A DNA stretch of 64,000 nt from an uncultured Paracoccaceae bacterium (GCA_945952025.1 CAMFGW010000014.1:1-64000), one strand, 5' to 3'; positions 8,949 to 21,927 are shown, numbered from the stretch's first letter. Numbers and translations: made by a program. The notes: generated by a model from the sequence alone, not told the origin.

Positions 8949-10708
8949 TTCTCGCAGGTCACGAGTGCCGCGAGCGCGCGGGCGCGTGCCGCCAGGTCCT
9001 CGGGCGCGAGCGACGGGGCGGCGGGGCTGGGGCTCAGCGTGTGGCTGCCAGTGGCAAGCGCCTTTTCCAGCGCATCGCGCGAGCGCATGAGCGCCACGTC
9101 GTCGGGCAGCGTCGGGCTGCCCTCGGCGCGCGGCAAGAGGACGCCGATCAGCGCGCCCGACCCGTCAAGGACGGCGCTGCCCGCGTCACCCGGACGGGTC
9201 ACCAGCCGAAGCCGGGCCTCGCCTGACTGGCCATCCAGTCCCGTCGCCTCGGCAAAGCGGCCAAAGGCGGTGACGGGCGCGGTCAGGCGCTCGCCGTAGG
9301 GGTAGCCGCCGACCGCCACGCCGTCGCCCGGCGCAGGGAGGGTCGCTGCGAGCGACGCCACCGCGCGGGGAGCGAGCGGCTTTTCGGGTTGCAAGAGCGC
9401 CAGTCCTGACGCGCTGTCGGTCCAGACCACCTTCGCCGGATGCAGACGGTCGATGGCCGGGCGCGGGCAGTCGGCAAGGCCGGGCGCGGTGGTCAGGACC
9501 AGCCCCTCGGCGCTGACATAGACGCCGCTCTGGGCGTGGCTCGGCTGGCCGGGCGTCAGGCCTGCGACCAGATCAGCGGCAGAAATGGTCGAGGGCGTGC
9601 CCATGGTTTCATCAAGGACTGTGTCGTCGTCGACTGTCAGGCCTGCCTTCATCAGGTCGGCGGTGCGCGTCAGGCGTGCGGATGATGCGGCCGGCCCGGT
9701 CAGCACAAAGCCCTTCATCCCGCCGCGCGTCAGCCGCACCTCGACGACCGCCGCCCGGCTGCCATCGGCGCCTTTTGACGACAGGCCTGTGCGGCTGGGG
9801 GTCAGGTCGATCCCGGTCGGCATGATGCCGGTCGCGATCAGCCGGTCAGAGAGGGTCGACAGCGCATCCCGCCCGCCCGGGGCGGACACCAGAAGGACGG
9901 TGACGCCTGAGTCCTTGACGGGCGCATAGCGGACGAAAGGCGGGTCGTAGCGGTCGAAGGCGACAAGGCCAAGGGGCAGCTTCAGGCTGAGGCCGGCCTC
10001 GGCCTCTGTCACGGGGGCGAGGCCAAGGGCGGCCTGCTCCTCTGTCCAGGCAGCGACCAGCGCCAGGCGTTGCGAGCGGGTCAGGACGCCGGTCGGTGCC
10101 GCGCCCTGATCGGTCTGCCAGGCGGCGATGGCGCCCCTCGTGCCACGGCCGAAGCGGCCGTCGGGATCACCGTCGTAATGGCCCGCGAAGGTCAGGGCCG
10201 ACTGGACGGCGCTGCGATCCTCGGCCGTCAGCGCAGCTTCGTCGGCACGCGCATCCGCGAGCGTTTCGCCGCTGTCCGGTGCGACAGGCTCGGGCGCCGT
10301 CACCGGATCAGTGGGTTGCGTGGCCGTGGCGGTATCGGTCCCCGGGGCAGGGGCCGTATCCGGGGCGAGGGCTGCGGGCGCATCGGGCGACGGCCAGAAG
10401 GGCTGGCCGAGGGAGGGGGTCCGGGCCACGAAACTGTCGGCCGGAATCTCGCCCGTGACCTTCAGGGATTGCAGCGTCGATTGCGCCTCTTCCGCCGGAA
10501 CCGGGCCAAGGACGATGCCATACCAGCCCGACGGTAGCCGGAAGCCCGCCACGTTCGGGAACTGGCGGGCATAGTCGGCGGCGCGGGCCTGGGCTTCTGC
10601 CTCGGTCGGGCGGGCCTCGATCTGCAGCCAGACATCTTCGGCGACCGCCGTCATCGGCAGTGCCGCCACAAGTGCCGTGCTGATGAAAAGCTGCCGCAAA
10701 CCCTGCAT
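8945..10708 (-). CDS. Secreted trypsin-like protein lacking the catalytic triad, with SPOR-like and PG-binding domains
   Basis: The 587-residue product starts with a signal peptide (ending MTAVAED). Next are an SPOR-like repeat region (about 27-100, WLQIEARPTEAEAQARAADY), a Pro/Ala/Thr-rich linker, a PG_binding_1-like domain (about 150-215, GHYDGDPDGRFGRGTRGAIA) and a trypsin-like beta-barrel (about 395-560). The barrel follows the S1C order, but each catalytic position is changed: TNAHV is TTAPG, NDLALL is SGLALL, and GNSGGP is GDAGSA. It is probably a periplasmic peptidoglycan-associated pseudoprotease. The gene is divergent from glyQ across 173 bases. Confidence 0.85.
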   Translation of the reverse strand: MQGLRQLFISTALVAALPMTAVAEDVWLQIEARPTEAEAQARAADYARQFPNVAGFRLPSGWYGIVLGPVPAEEAQSTLQSLKVTGEIPADSFVARTPSLGQPFWPSPDAPAALAPDTAPAPGTDTATATQPTDPVTAPEPVAPDSGETLADARADEAALTAEDRSAVQSALTFAGHYDGDPDGRFGRGTRGAIAAWQTDQGAAPTGVLTRSQRLALVAAWTEEQAALGLAPVTEAEAGLSLKLPLGLVAFDRYDPPFVRYAPVKDSGVTVLLVSAPGGRDALSTLSDRLIATGIMPTGIDLTPSRTGLSSKGADGSRAAVVEVRLTRGGMKGFVLTGPAASSARLTRTADLMKAGLTVDDDTVLDETMGTPSTISAADLVAGLTPGQPSHAQSGVYVSAEGLVLTTAPGLADCPRPAIDRLHPAKVVWTDSASGLALLQPEKPLAPRAVASLAATLPAPGDGVAVGGYPYGERLTAPVTAFGRFAEATGLDGQSGEARLRLVTRPGDAGSAVLDGSGALIGVLLPRAEGSPTLPDDVALMRSRDALEKALATGSHTLSPSPAAPSLAPEDLAARARALAALVTCEN

Positions 10709-10881
10709 TCATTCCCCCGGAACCGTTGATCGCGCCGGACCCTAATCACAATCGCGCGCGGCGTCACCCCGAAAAGCCCCCTGCGCGGGAAGCCTTGTGC
10801 CGTTGACCCGCCGCCGCCCCGCGCCTAAGGAGAAGCGCCCCGACCAAAGACCCGCCTGCCAAGACCCGCCCGAGGTGCCAG

Positions 10882-11799
10882 ATGAGCGAGACCAGACCCC
10901 GTTCCTTTCAGGAGGTCATCCTGCGGCTTCAGAGCTACTGGGCGTCGAAGGGCTGCGCGATCCTGCAACCCTATGACATGGAGGTGGGCGCGGGCACCTT
11001 CCATCCGGCGACCACGCTGCGTTCGCTCGGCACCAAGCCCTGGGCTGCGGCCTATGTGCAGCCATCGCGCCGGCCGACTGACGGGCGCTATGGCGAAAAC
11101 CCCAACCGGCTGCAGCACTATTACCAGTATCAGGTCCTTATCAAACCCTCGCCGCCCGACTTGCAAGAGCTCTATCTGGGTTCGCTCAAGGCCATCGGCC
11201 TCGATCCGGCGCTGCACGACATCCGCTTTGTCGAGGATGACTGGGAAAGCCCGACGCTCGGCGCCTGGGGCCTGGGGTGGGAGGTCTGGTGCGACGGGAT
11301 GGAGGTGAGCCAGTTCACCTATTTCCAGCAGGTCGGCGGCCATGACTGCAAGCCGGTGCCGGGCGAACTGACCTACGGGCTCGAGCGGCTGGCGATGTAT
11401 GTGCTGGGCGTCGATCATGTCATGGAGATGCCGTTCAACGATCCGGGCGCGCCGATTCACCTGACCTATGGCGACATCTTCCGCCAGACCGAACAGGAAT
11501 ACAGCCGCTGGAACTTCGACCAGGCCGATACGGCGATGCTGCTTCAACATTTCGCGGATGCCGAGGCGGAATGCGCCCGCATCCTTGCCGCCGATGACCT
11601 GGACGCGGCAGGCCGGCGGATCGTGATGGCGCATCCGGCCTATGACCAGTGCATCAAGGCGAGCCACCTCTTCAACCTGCTCGATGCGCGCGGCGTCATC
11701 TCGGTGACCGAGCGGCAGGCCTATATCGGCCGGGTGCGCGCGCTCGCCAAGGCCTGCGCCGACGCCTTCCGGCGGACCGAGGCCGGGGCGGACGCATGA
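10882..11799 (+). CDS. glyQ: Glycyl-tRNA synthetase alpha subunit
   Basis: This is the alpha (catalytic) chain of the alpha2beta2 bacterial GlyRS. The 305-residue product has the conserved openings [20 protein letters not shown] and [16 protein letters not shown], then [39 protein letters not shown] and [14 protein letters not shown]. It leads a tight operon with DUF6446 (4-base overlap), an FkbM methyltransferase (4-base overlap) and glyS. The gene is secure. Confidence 0.98.
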   Translation: MSETRPRSFQEVILRLQSYWASKGCAILQPYDMEVGAGTFHPATTLRSLGTKPWAAAYVQPSRRPTDGRYGENPNRLQHYYQYQVLIKPSPPDLQELYLGSLKAIGLDPALHDIRFVEDDWESPTLGAWGLGWEVWCDGMEVSQFTYFQQVGGHDCKPVPGELTYGLERLAMYVLGVDHVMEMPFNDPGAPIHLTYGDIFRQTEQEYSRWNFDQADTAMLLQHFADAEAECARILAADDLDAAGRRIVMAHPAYDQCIKASHLFNLLDARGVISVTERQAYIGRVRALAKACADAFRRTEAGADA

Positions 11800-12290
11800 A
11801 CGGACGGACAGTCGTCGGAGGGATCGTGCTGACTGCGTTGCTGATGGCTGCGGGGGCCTGGTACACGGCCGAATATGCCTATTACCGCGAGGTCGCGCCG
11901 ACCGAGCCTGCGGCGGCGATGCATATCCAGCCCGTCACCGGCGGCGCGGGCGAGCCGATGATCGTGTCGGACTTCCAGGGCATCGACGCGGACAGCTCTC
12001 CCCTGAAGTTCCGTGCCTGCTTCATCACGCCGATGACCGTCGCGATGCTGACGGAGAGCTACAGGATCTATGAAAAGCCGACGCCGCTTTTCGCGCCGCG
12101 CTGGTTTTCCTGCTTCGACGCGCAGGCGATCGGCAAGGACCTTGAGACGGGCAAGGCCGTGGCGATCCTGTCGGACGAAAACATCAAGCCGGGCGTCGAC
12201 CGGGTCGTCGCGGTCTACCCCGACGGCCGCGCCTATGCCTGGCAGCAGCTGAATGAATCGGCGGACAATCAGCAGGGGTCCGCGCCGTGA
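11796..12290 (+). CDS. DUF6446-type membrane-anchored protein
   Basis: This 164-residue protein has one N-terminal transmembrane helix (about 6-24, [20 protein letters not shown]) and a periplasm-facing domain with conserved-looking FRACFITP and [16 protein letters not shown] (one Cys each). From memory it fits the Rhodobacterales family now called DUF6446, which sits between glyQ and glyS; the function is unknown. The ATG overlaps the glyQ stop as ATGA. Its consistent location inside the GlyRS operon suggests cotranscription rather than a role in tRNA charging. Confidence 0.8.
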   Translation: MNGRTVVGGIVLTALLMAAGAWYTAEYAYYREVAPTEPAAAMHIQPVTGGAGEPMIVSDFQGIDADSSPLKFRACFITPMTVAMLTESYRIYEKPTPLFAPRWFSCFDAQAIGKDLETGKAVAILSDENIKPGVDRVVAVYPDGRAYAWQQLNESADNQQGSAP

Positions 12291-12964
12291 CCGAAGACCC
12301 GGGCCTTGACGCCGAGGGCCTGCGCAAGCTCAGGCGCCGGCACAAGCGCGACCTGAACCATGCGCGGGCAGAGGGCCTTCTGGCGGGCGTTGCCTCGATG
12401 CTTCGCCCGGGCGATGTTGCGGTCGATTGCGGGGCGAACCGGGGCGATGTGACCGCGATCCTGGCCGAAAGCGGCGCCGAGGTGCATGCATTCGAGCCCG
12501 ATCCCTACAATGTCGAGAAGCTGCGCGCCCGGTTTGAGGGGCAGGCGAACGTGCATGTTCACCCTGTCGCCGTGGGCGTGGCTGTGGGGACGCTGACGCT
12601 GATGCGGGCGGCAAACTGGGATGCGAACCCCGATCTGGCCTCGGTCAAAAGCACGCTGGTGTCCGGCGGCCGGAACATTGCCGAAGGCGAAGGGATTTCG
12701 GTCAGCGTGATTGATTTTCCCGCGTTTCTGAAAGACCAGATTTCCGCGAAAGGCGAGGTCGCATTCGTCAAGATGGACATCGAGGGCGCGGAACTTGAGC
12801 TTCTGGAAACGATGGATGCGGGGCGCCTCTTCGAGGCGATCCGCCTGACCGTCGCCGAAACACACGAAAAGAAATTCCGCGAGTTGCGGCCCCGTTTCGC
12901 AGCACTTCGCGAGCGGATCGCGTCGCGCTATGCGCCGACGCGCGTCAACCTCGACTGGATCTGA
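12287..12964 (+). CDS. FkbM-family methyltransferase
   Basis: This SAM-dependent methyltransferase has 225 residues. Motif I is VAVDCGANRGDVTAIL (about 45-60), the acidic ribose-binding segment is VHAFEPDPYNVEKL, and the FkbM hallmark VKMDIEGAELELLE lies near residue 163. There is no signal peptide. FkbM enzymes O-methylate sugars, polyketides or glycans, and the substrate here is unknown. It starts with GTG in a four-base overlap with the preceding stop and lies 21 bases before glyS. Confidence 0.87.
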   Translation: MTEDPGLDAEGLRKLRRRHKRDLNHARAEGLLAGVASMLRPGDVAVDCGANRGDVTAILAESGAEVHAFEPDPYNVEKLRARFEGQANVHVHPVAVGVAVGTLTLMRAANWDANPDLASVKSTLVSGGRNIAEGEGISVSVIDFPAFLKDQISAKGEVAFVKMDIEGAELELLETMDAGRLFEAIRLTVAETHEKKFRELRPRFAALRERIASRYAPTRVNLDWI

Positions 12965-12985
12965 TCCAACCCGAAGGGAACTTTC

Positions 12986-15145
12986 ATGCCCGACCTTCTC
13001 ATCGAACTTCGGTCCGAGGAAATCCCCGCCCGGATGCAGGCCCGCGCGCGCGAGGATCTGAAGAAGCTCATGACCGACGGGCTGGTCGAGGCCGGCCTGA
13101 CCTATGAAAGCGCCGCCGCCTTTTCAACGCCGCGCAGGCTGGCGCTGGTGGTCGAGGGGCTGACCGCGCAAAGTGCGGCCGTGCGCGAGGAAAAGAAGGG
13201 GCCCGCGACCACGGCGCCGGACGCGGCCTTGCAGGGGTTCTTGCGCTCGACCGGGCTGACGAAAGAGCAGCTTGAGGTTCGCGACGACAAGAAGGGGCAG
13301 GCCTATTTCGCCGTCCTGACCAGGCCGGGGCGGCCTGCGGCCGAGATCGTGGCCGAGGTTCTGGCCCATGTCATCCGCACTTTCCCCTGGCCGAAGTCGA
13401 TGCGCTGGGGCTCTGGCAGCCTGCGCTGGGTGCGGCCCTTGCAGGGCATCATCTGCCTTCTGACGGATGAGGCCGGGGCGGCGGTCGTGCCGCTTGAGGT
13501 CGAGGGGATTGTTTCGGGTGACAGGACAGCCGGGCATCGATTCCTGTCGCCCGGCGCGTTCGCCGTGACGGGGCTCGAGGATTATGCCGCCAAGCTGAAG
13601 CGGGCGCATGTGGTTCTGAACCAGGCGGAACGGTCGGCGCATATCGAGGCGGATGCGACCAATGCGGCCTTTGCGGCCGGGCTGGAACTCGTGCCGGATC
13701 AGGGGCTTCTGGCGGAGGTCGCGGGGCTGGTCGAATGGCCGGTCGTGCTGATGGGCCGCATCGCGCCCGAGTTTCTGGACCTCCCGCCCGAGGTTTTGCA
13801 GACCTCGATGAAGGAACATCAGAAGTTCTTCTCGCTCCGCAATCCGAAGTCGGGGCGGATCGAAGGCTTCGTGACCGTTGCCAACGTGGAAACGGCCGAT
13901 CAGGGCGCGACGATCCTGAAGGGCAACCAGAAGGTGCTGGCGGCGCGGCTTTCCGACGCGAAATTCTTCTGGGACCGCGACCTGCGCGAGGCGAAGGCGG
14001 GGATGCAGTCCTGGGTCGAGGGGCTGAAGTCGGTGACGTTCGAAAGCCGGCTCGGCAGCCAGGCGGACCGCATCAACCGCATCGCGACGCTGGCGCGCGA
14101 GATTGCGCCCTTGGTCGGCGCGGACCCGGTGCAGGCCGAACGCGCGGCGCAGTTGGCGAAGCTGGACCTGCAGTCGGGGATGGTGGGCGAGTTCCCGGAA
14201 CTGCAGGGCACGATGGGGCGCTATTATGCGCTCGCGGCTGGCGAGACGCCCGAGGTCGCGGATGCGGCGCGGGACCATTGGCGCCCCAAGGGCGAGGGTG
14301 ACAGCGTGCCCACCGAGCCAGTTTCGGTTGCGGTGGCGCTGGCCGACAAGATCGACACGCTCACGGGCTTCTGGGCGATTGATGAAAAGCCGACGGGCAG
14401 CAAGGACCCGTTTGCGTTGAGGCGCGCGGCGCTGGGGGTGATCCGGCTGGTGCTGGGGAATGGGGTGCGGGCGGGCCTGTCGAGAATACTGTCAAACAGC
14501 GGTGGCAGGCTCTACAATTTCCTGGCTGCCCGAACCGTAGATGATGTGGCTGATTTCAACTCCGTTGACTCTGTTGACGCTATCGGTCGGCGGCCGACCG
14601 TCGATCAGGTCGGCGTGGTGTCCGACCTCCTCTCCTTCTTCCACGACCGCCTCAAGGTCTACCTCCGCGACCAGGGCATCCGTCATGACGTGATCGACGC
14701 CGTGATCGCCATGCCGGGGAACGACGACCTGTCGCTTCTGGTCAAACGGGCCGAGGCGCTCGCGGCGTTTCTCAAGACCGACGACGGCACGAACCTTCTT
14801 CAGGGCCTCAAGCGGGCGACGAACATCCTGGCGCAGGCCGAGGCGAAGGATGGCGTCGAATATTCCTTCGGCGCAGACCTGAAGTTCGCCGAGACGGGGG
14901 AAGAGCGCGCGCTTTTTGCCGCGCTCGATGGGGCCGAAGCGAAGATAGCCCCCGCGATGGCGGCCGAGGATTTCGGGGCGGCCATGGCGGCGATGGCGGC
15001 ACTCCGCGCGCCGATCGACGCCTTCTTCACCGCCGTTCAGGTCAATGCCGACAATCCGGTCGTCCGCAGAAACCGCCTGAACCTTCTGAGCCGCATCCGC
15101 ACCATCGGCCAGAGCGTCGCGGACATGACGAAGATCGAGGGCTAG
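12986..15145 (+). CDS. glyS: Glycyl-tRNA synthetase beta subunit
   Basis: This is the beta chain of the alpha2beta2 GlyRS, responsible for tRNA recognition. The 719-residue product shows PDLLIELRSEEIPARMQ, FSTPRRLALVVEGL, MRWGSGSLRWVRP, LQTSMKEHQKFFSLR, KFFWDRDL and the C-terminal FFTAVQVNADNPVVRRNRL. An insertion of about 45 residues near 498-545 (NSGGRLYNFLAARTVDDVAD onward), encoded by lower-GC DNA with codons unlike the surroundings, separates RLVLGNGV from LLSFFHDRLKVYLRDQG, which I expect closer together. An AAGGGAA Shine-Dalgarno precedes the ATG. Confidence 0.96.
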   Translation: MPDLLIELRSEEIPARMQARAREDLKKLMTDGLVEAGLTYESAAAFSTPRRLALVVEGLTAQSAAVREEKKGPATTAPDAALQGFLRSTGLTKEQLEVRDDKKGQAYFAVLTRPGRPAAEIVAEVLAHVIRTFPWPKSMRWGSGSLRWVRPLQGIICLLTDEAGAAVVPLEVEGIVSGDRTAGHRFLSPGAFAVTGLEDYAAKLKRAHVVLNQAERSAHIEADATNAAFAAGLELVPDQGLLAEVAGLVEWPVVLMGRIAPEFLDLPPEVLQTSMKEHQKFFSLRNPKSGRIEGFVTVANVETADQGATILKGNQKVLAARLSDAKFFWDRDLREAKAGMQSWVEGLKSVTFESRLGSQADRINRIATLAREIAPLVGADPVQAERAAQLAKLDLQSGMVGEFPELQGTMGRYYALAAGETPEVADAARDHWRPKGEGDSVPTEPVSVAVALADKIDTLTGFWAIDEKPTGSKDPFALRRAALGVIRLVLGNGVRAGLSRILSNSGGRLYNFLAARTVDDVADFNSVDSVDAIGRRPTVDQVGVVSDLLSFFHDRLKVYLRDQGIRHDVIDAVIAMPGNDDLSLLVKRAEALAAFLKTDDGTNLLQGLKRATNILAQAEAKDGVEYSFGADLKFAETGEERALFAALDGAEAKIAPAMAAEDFGAAMAAMAALRAPIDAFFTAVQVNADNPVVRRNRLNLLSRIRTIGQSVADMTKIEG

Positions 15146-15209
15146 AACCCCCTTATTTCCTTGCCCCGACCCACTTTCTGCCTATGCTGCGGGCGAAAGG
15201 ATCGCTGCA

Positions 15210-17738
<2,529 letters not shown>

Positions 17739-17947
17739 CCCTTATTTCGCTTTTCTAGGCAAAAATTCCCCATTAATCATTGGGGTAACAACCCACAAAA
17801 TGGGCCTGACTGATTCGCTCTGGTCGGCGATAATCCGCCCAGAAAGGCCGCTTGTCGCCGGAAGGCTGGACGGGTGGGCCCCGGTCCCCTATTCCCGCCG
17901 CGTCATTGCCTGGGGGCTGTGGCGACGAAACCAATTGGGAATGACTG

Positions 17948-18640
17948 ATGACATCGCTGACATCGTGGATGGGGGGCCTCGCGCTCCTCGCCCTTGCTCA
18001 CGCTGCGCAGGCCGAAACCAGGGTTAGCCAGTCGAACGACCCGACCGCTGCCATCGACACCAACCTCGCGACGCTCCTCGGCACCGAACGGGCTGCCCTT
18101 GGCGCGATCGACACCGGCCGCTTTGCCGAGCTTGTGACCCCGCCTGCGGCTCCTGTCGCGGCTTCGGGCGCGGGCGCGGTTCCCCTGACATACGACGCCG
18201 CCTGGGTTCAGGCGCTGCCGACCGCCGCGCCTTCGGCGCAGCTCGATTGCCTGACGAAGGCCATCTACTTCGAATCGCGGGGCGAGCCGATCAAGGGTCA
18301 GGCCGCCGTGGCCGAAGTGGTTCTGAACCGGGTCGATGCGCCGCAGTTTCCGAAGACGATCTGCGGCGTGGTGAACCAGCGCGGCGGCGGAAGCTGCCAG
18401 TTCTCGTTCATCTGCGACGGGCGGCCGGATTCGGTGGCGGACCGCAATGCCTGGGCGATGGCGCAGAAGATCGCGTCGGCCTTCCTTGAGGGCGCGCCGC
18501 GCGACCTGACGCAGGGGGCGACCTATTTCCATGCGGCGGGCGCACGCTCGGGCTGGACTGCCGGTTTTGCCAAGACGGCGCGGATCGGCCAGCATGTCTT
18601 CTACCGCAAGGGCCGGGCGATCGTCACCGCGATGAATTGA
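17948..18640 (+). CDS. Cell wall hydrolase of the CwlJ/SleB (Hydrolase_2) family
   Basis: This is a secreted protein of 230 residues with a signal peptide (MTSLTSWMGGLALLALAHAA, cleavage after QA). The C-terminal half is the SleB/CwlJ domain: LTKAIYFESRGEPIKGQAAV with the catalytic-type glutamate in YFESRGE, then VVLNRVDAPQFP, CQFSFICDG and ATYFHAAGARSGW. In non-sporulating Gram-negatives such proteins act on peptidoglycan during growth. The 209-base upstream spacer contains a CCCCA-N8-TGGGG hairpin at 17768-17785 but no evident terminator T-run. Confidence 0.88.
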   Translation: MTSLTSWMGGLALLALAHAAQAETRVSQSNDPTAAIDTNLATLLGTERAALGAIDTGRFAELVTPPAAPVAASGAGAVPLTYDAAWVQALPTAAPSAQLDCLTKAIYFESRGEPIKGQAAVAEVVLNRVDAPQFPKTICGVVNQRGGGSCQFSFICDGRPDSVADRNAWAMAQKIASAFLEGAPRDLTQGATYFHAAGARSGWTAGFAKTARIGQHVFYRKGRAIVTAMN

Positions 18641-18697
18641 GCGCTTCCTTCCGGCCGGGTCGCGCCCTAAACCGGCATGACCCGACCGGAGAGGACC

Positions 18698-19528
18698 ATG
18701 GCCGAGAAGACCACCGCCTTCGACCATCCCGACGCGCGCGCCGCGACGGCCGGTCCGGGGCCGCATCCCGACCGGATTTCGCTCAGGGACCATGTGGTTG
18801 CCGCCGACATCGGCGCCTTTCAGTCCGAACGCGGGCAGGAGCAGCGCCTGCGCTTCAACATGGCGGTCGAGCTTGCGCCCCAGCCGGGTGGCGCGCGCGA
18901 CGATGTGGATGCGATCCTGTCCTATGACGTGCTGACCGGGGCGGTTGCCGGCGCGCTGGCGGCTGAACGGTTCGACCTGCTGGAGGCCCTGGCCGAGCGG
19001 GTCGCGGCGCGGATCCTGGCGGAGCCCGCCGCCGAACGGATTTTCCTCAGGATCGAGAAGCTGGATCGCGGCCCCGGTGCGCTCGGGGTCGAGATCGTGC
19101 GCGACAAGGCCGATGTAGCGCAGGCGGGGGCGGGTCCGGCGGTGGCGCCGGTGGTGCGGTTCGTGCCGGCTGACGTCGCGGACTTTCCGGGCGAGGGGGC
19201 GCAGGTCCTGGTGCCGACGCTTCCGGCACTGGCCCGGCCCGAGGCCGCGACGGCGCTTGCCGCGCGGCGGATCGCACTTCTGGAGATCGGGCAGGCAGCC
19301 TGGGCCATCGCCTCGCGCAGCGACGGGCTGACGGTCGTTGCCAGCCGGACCGAGATGGACTGGGCGCTGGCGCAGGGCCTGACAGTCGTCTGGGCGCCCG
19401 AAAAGATGGTGATGGACACGCCCGGCGCGCCCGAGGCGGTCGGCGACGGGATGCCGCTCGCGCGCTGGCTCGCCGATCAGTTGGGGGCTGCGGGTGTGAT
19501 TGTCCACGTTTCGGCAACGACCCCCTGA
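18698..19528 (+). CDS. folB: Dihydroneopterin aldolase with C-terminal extension
   Basis: FolB converts dihydroneopterin to 6-hydroxymethyl-dihydropterin in folate synthesis. The FolB domain (about 25-140) shows DIGAFQSERGQEQRLRFNM, DDVDAILSYDVL and the catalytic-type lysine in FLRIEKLDRGPGALGV. A further 130 residues follow, much longer than the usual 120-residue FolB; this tail is not recognised. The ATG at 18698 is chosen because GGAGAGG lies just upstream; an earlier ATG at 18677 has no ribosome site. It heads a folB-folP-glmM operon. Confidence 0.85.
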   Translation: MAEKTTAFDHPDARAATAGPGPHPDRISLRDHVVAADIGAFQSERGQEQRLRFNMAVELAPQPGGARDDVDAILSYDVLTGAVAGALAAERFDLLEALAERVAARILAEPAAERIFLRIEKLDRGPGALGVEIVRDKADVAQAGAGPAVAPVVRFVPADVADFPGEGAQVLVPTLPALARPEAATALAARRIALLEIGQAAWAIASRSDGLTVVASRTEMDWALAQGLTVVWAPEKMVMDTPGAPEAVGDGMPLARWLADQLGAAGVIVHVSATTP

Positions 19529-19571
19529 CGGGGCGCTTGCCAAGACCGGGGCGTTTGGCGAAATGTCGGCC

Positions 19572-20582
19572 ATGATCTACGCCCGCCCCCTCGCGCAATC
19601 TGGCCCGGTGCGGCCGCGCGACGCCCTGTCACTGGCTGGCGGCTGGGCCTGGTTCACCCATGCCGAGATCCTCGAACGCGGCGGCTCGCGCGGGATCGTC
19701 GCGGCGGCGGAGTTGCCGGTCGACCTCTTGGAGCGGCTGACCTGGCATCGGGTGCCCGTCGCCGGGGTGACGATGTGCCGGCCATCGCTCATGGGCATCC
19801 TGAACGTGACGCCCGACAGCTTTTCGGATGGCGGCCAGTTCGACGGGGCCGAGGCTGCGACCGCGGCGGCGCGCGGGATGGCGGCGACGGTCCAGTTCAT
19901 CGATGTGGGCGGCGAAAGCACGCGCCCCGGCGCGGCAGAGGTGCCCGAGGCCGAGGAAATCGCCCGGACGGCCCCGGTGATCGCGGCGCTTGCGGGGGGC
20001 ATGGTGGGGCGGGCCCTGTCGATCGACACGCGCAAGGCGGGGGTCGCGCAGGCGGCGCTCGATGCGGGGGCGGCGCTTGTCAATGACGTGTCGGCGCTCT
20101 GCCATGACCCGGCCCTCGGGCCCCTTGTGGCGCTATCGGGCGCCGCGCTGTGCCTGATGCATGCGCAAGGCGCGCCCGAGACGATGCAGGACGATCCGCG
20201 TTACGAGGATGTCCTGCTGGATGTCTATGACGCGCTGTCCGAGCGCGTGACCCATGCCGAGGCGCTGGGCATCGAGCGGACGCGGATCGTGATCGACCCC
20301 GGCATCGGCTTCGGCAAGACGCTTGGGCATAACCTCACGCTGCTGAACGGCCTGTCCCTGTTCCACGGGCTCGGCTGCCCGATCCTGCTTGGCGCTTCGC
20401 GCAAGCGCTTCATCGGCACGATCGGGGCTGCGCCCGATCCCGCCGACCGGGGGCCGGGCACGAATGCCGTCATGCTTGCGGGCGTGGCGCAGGGGGTGCA
20501 GATCCACCGGGTTCATGATACGGCGGGCGCCGCGCAGGCCCTGGCGCTCTGGCGCGCGGTCGAAAACGGGACGATGGGATGA
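19572..20582 (+). CDS. folP: Dihydropteroate synthase
   Basis: FolP condenses 6-hydroxymethyl-dihydropterin diphosphate with p-aminobenzoate. The TIM-barrel motifs are clear: [47 protein letters not shown] and [10 protein letters not shown]. About 60 residues precede the core, as in relatives. The ATG at 19572 or the one at 19563 may be used; neither has a strong Shine-Dalgarno. The stop overlaps the glmM start by four bases (ATGA), showing coupling. Confidence 0.95.
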   Translation: MIYARPLAQSGPVRPRDALSLAGGWAWFTHAEILERGGSRGIVAAAELPVDLLERLTWHRVPVAGVTMCRPSLMGILNVTPDSFSDGGQFDGAEAATAAARGMAATVQFIDVGGESTRPGAAEVPEAEEIARTAPVIAALAGGMVGRALSIDTRKAGVAQAALDAGAALVNDVSALCHDPALGPLVALSGAALCLMHAQGAPETMQDDPRYEDVLLDVYDALSERVTHAEALGIERTRIVIDPGIGFGKTLGHNLTLLNGLSLFHGLGCPILLGASRKRFIGTIGAAPDPADRGPGTNAVMLAGVAQGVQIHRVHDTAGAAQALALWRAVENGTMG

Positions 20583-21922
20583 AACGCAACTATTTCGGCA
20601 CCGACGGCGTCCGCGGGCGCGCAAACAGTCATCCGATGACGGCAGAACTGGCGCTGAAGCTCGGCGCCGCCGCCGGGCGCTATTTCCGCAGGGACGGCGC
20701 GAACGGCCACCGGGTCGTCATCGGCAAGGACACGCGGCTGTCCTGCTACATGATCGAGAATGCGCTGACGGCGGGGCTCAACTCGACCGGCATGAACGTC
20801 CTGCGCCTTGGCCCAGTGCCGACGCCCGGCGTGGGCTACCTGACCCGCTCGCTGCGCGCCGATCTGGGCATCATGATCTCGGCCAGCCACAACCCCGCCT
20901 CGGACAACGGCATCAAGTTCTTCGGGCCGGACGGGTTCAAGCTGGATGACGCCGCCGAGGTCGAGATCGAGGCGCTTGTCGACGGGTCGGTCGACCTGGT
21001 CGAGCCGCAGGACATCGGGCGGACGACGCAGATCGACGATGGCGTCGGGCGCTATGTCGAATATGCCAAGACCACATTCCCGGGGCGTGGGCAGCTGAAC
21101 GGCCTGAAGGTCGTGATCGATTGCGCGAACGGCGCGGCCTACAAGGCGGCGCCGCAAGCCCTGTGGGAGCTTGGCGCGCATGTCGTGGCGATGGGGGCTG
21201 CGCCAAACGGGCTCAACATCAACGAAGGCTGCGGCTCGACCCACCCGGATGCGGCGGCCGAAATGGTGGTGGCGCATGGCGCGGACATCGGCATCTGCCT
21301 GGACGGCGATGCGGACCGCGTCATCATCATCGACGAAAAGGGCCAGGTCGCGGACGGCGACCAGTTCATGGCGCTTCTGGCCGCGCGCTGGGCGGATGCG
21401 GGGCGGCTCAACCACGGCACGCTCGTCGCCTCGGTCATGTCGAACCTGGGGCTCGAGCGGTTCCTGGACGGCCGTGGGCTTCGGCTTGAACGCGCGCCGG
21501 TCGGCGACCGCTATGTGGTCGAGCGGATGCGCGAGGGCGGCTTCAACCTTGGGGGCGAGCAGTCGGGCCATATCGTGATGACCGACTATGCCACGACAGG
21601 CGACGGGCTGATCGCGGCCCTGCAGTTCCTGGCCGCGATGACCGACACCGGCCGCCCGGTCAGCGAGCTGGTGCGCCAGTTCGAAACGGTGCCGCAGATG
21701 CTGAAGAACGTGCGTTTCGCCAAGGGGAACGAGCCCTTGGCCGCGGCGCCCGTCAAGGCCGCGATCGCCGACGCCGAGGCGCGGCTCAAGGGGCGCGGGC
21801 GGCTTTTGATCCGCAAGTCCGGCACGGAACCCCTGATCCGCGTCATGGCCGAGGCCGAGGACGAGGTCCTGATGCGCGAGGTCGTGGACGGGATCGTCGC
21901 GGCGGTGGAAAGGGCAGTCTGA
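20579..21922 (+). CDS. glmM: Phosphoglucosamine mutase
   Basis: GlmM interconverts glucosamine-6-P and glucosamine-1-P for UDP-GlcNAc, and so for peptidoglycan and LPS. The 447-residue product has the N-terminal [10 protein letters not shown], the phosphoserine loop [16 protein letters not shown] (Ser near 102), the metal loop [21 protein letters not shown] and the C-terminal phosphate loop [13 protein letters not shown]. Placement after folP is common in proteobacteria. Confidence 0.97.
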   Translation: MKRNYFGTDGVRGRANSHPMTAELALKLGAAAGRYFRRDGANGHRVVIGKDTRLSCYMIENALTAGLNSTGMNVLRLGPVPTPGVGYLTRSLRADLGIMISASHNPASDNGIKFFGPDGFKLDDAAEVEIEALVDGSVDLVEPQDIGRTTQIDDGVGRYVEYAKTTFPGRGQLNGLKVVIDCANGAAYKAAPQALWELGAHVVAMGAAPNGLNINEGCGSTHPDAAAEMVVAHGADIGICLDGDADRVIIIDEKGQVADGDQFMALLAARWADAGRLNHGTLVASVMSNLGLERFLDGRGLRLERAPVGDRYVVERMREGGFNLGGEQSGHIVMTDYATTGDGLIAALQFLAAMTDTGRPVSELVRQFETVPQMLKNVRFAKGNEPLAAAPVKAAIADAEARLKGRGRLLIRKSGTEPLIRVMAEAEDEVLMREVVDGIVAAVERAV

Positions 21923-21927
21923 GCGCA

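Noticed and set aside
17768-17785. CCCCA-N8-TGGGG as terminator of the dikinase gene
   Set aside because: Short stem and no T-run; more likely part of the next gene's upstream region.
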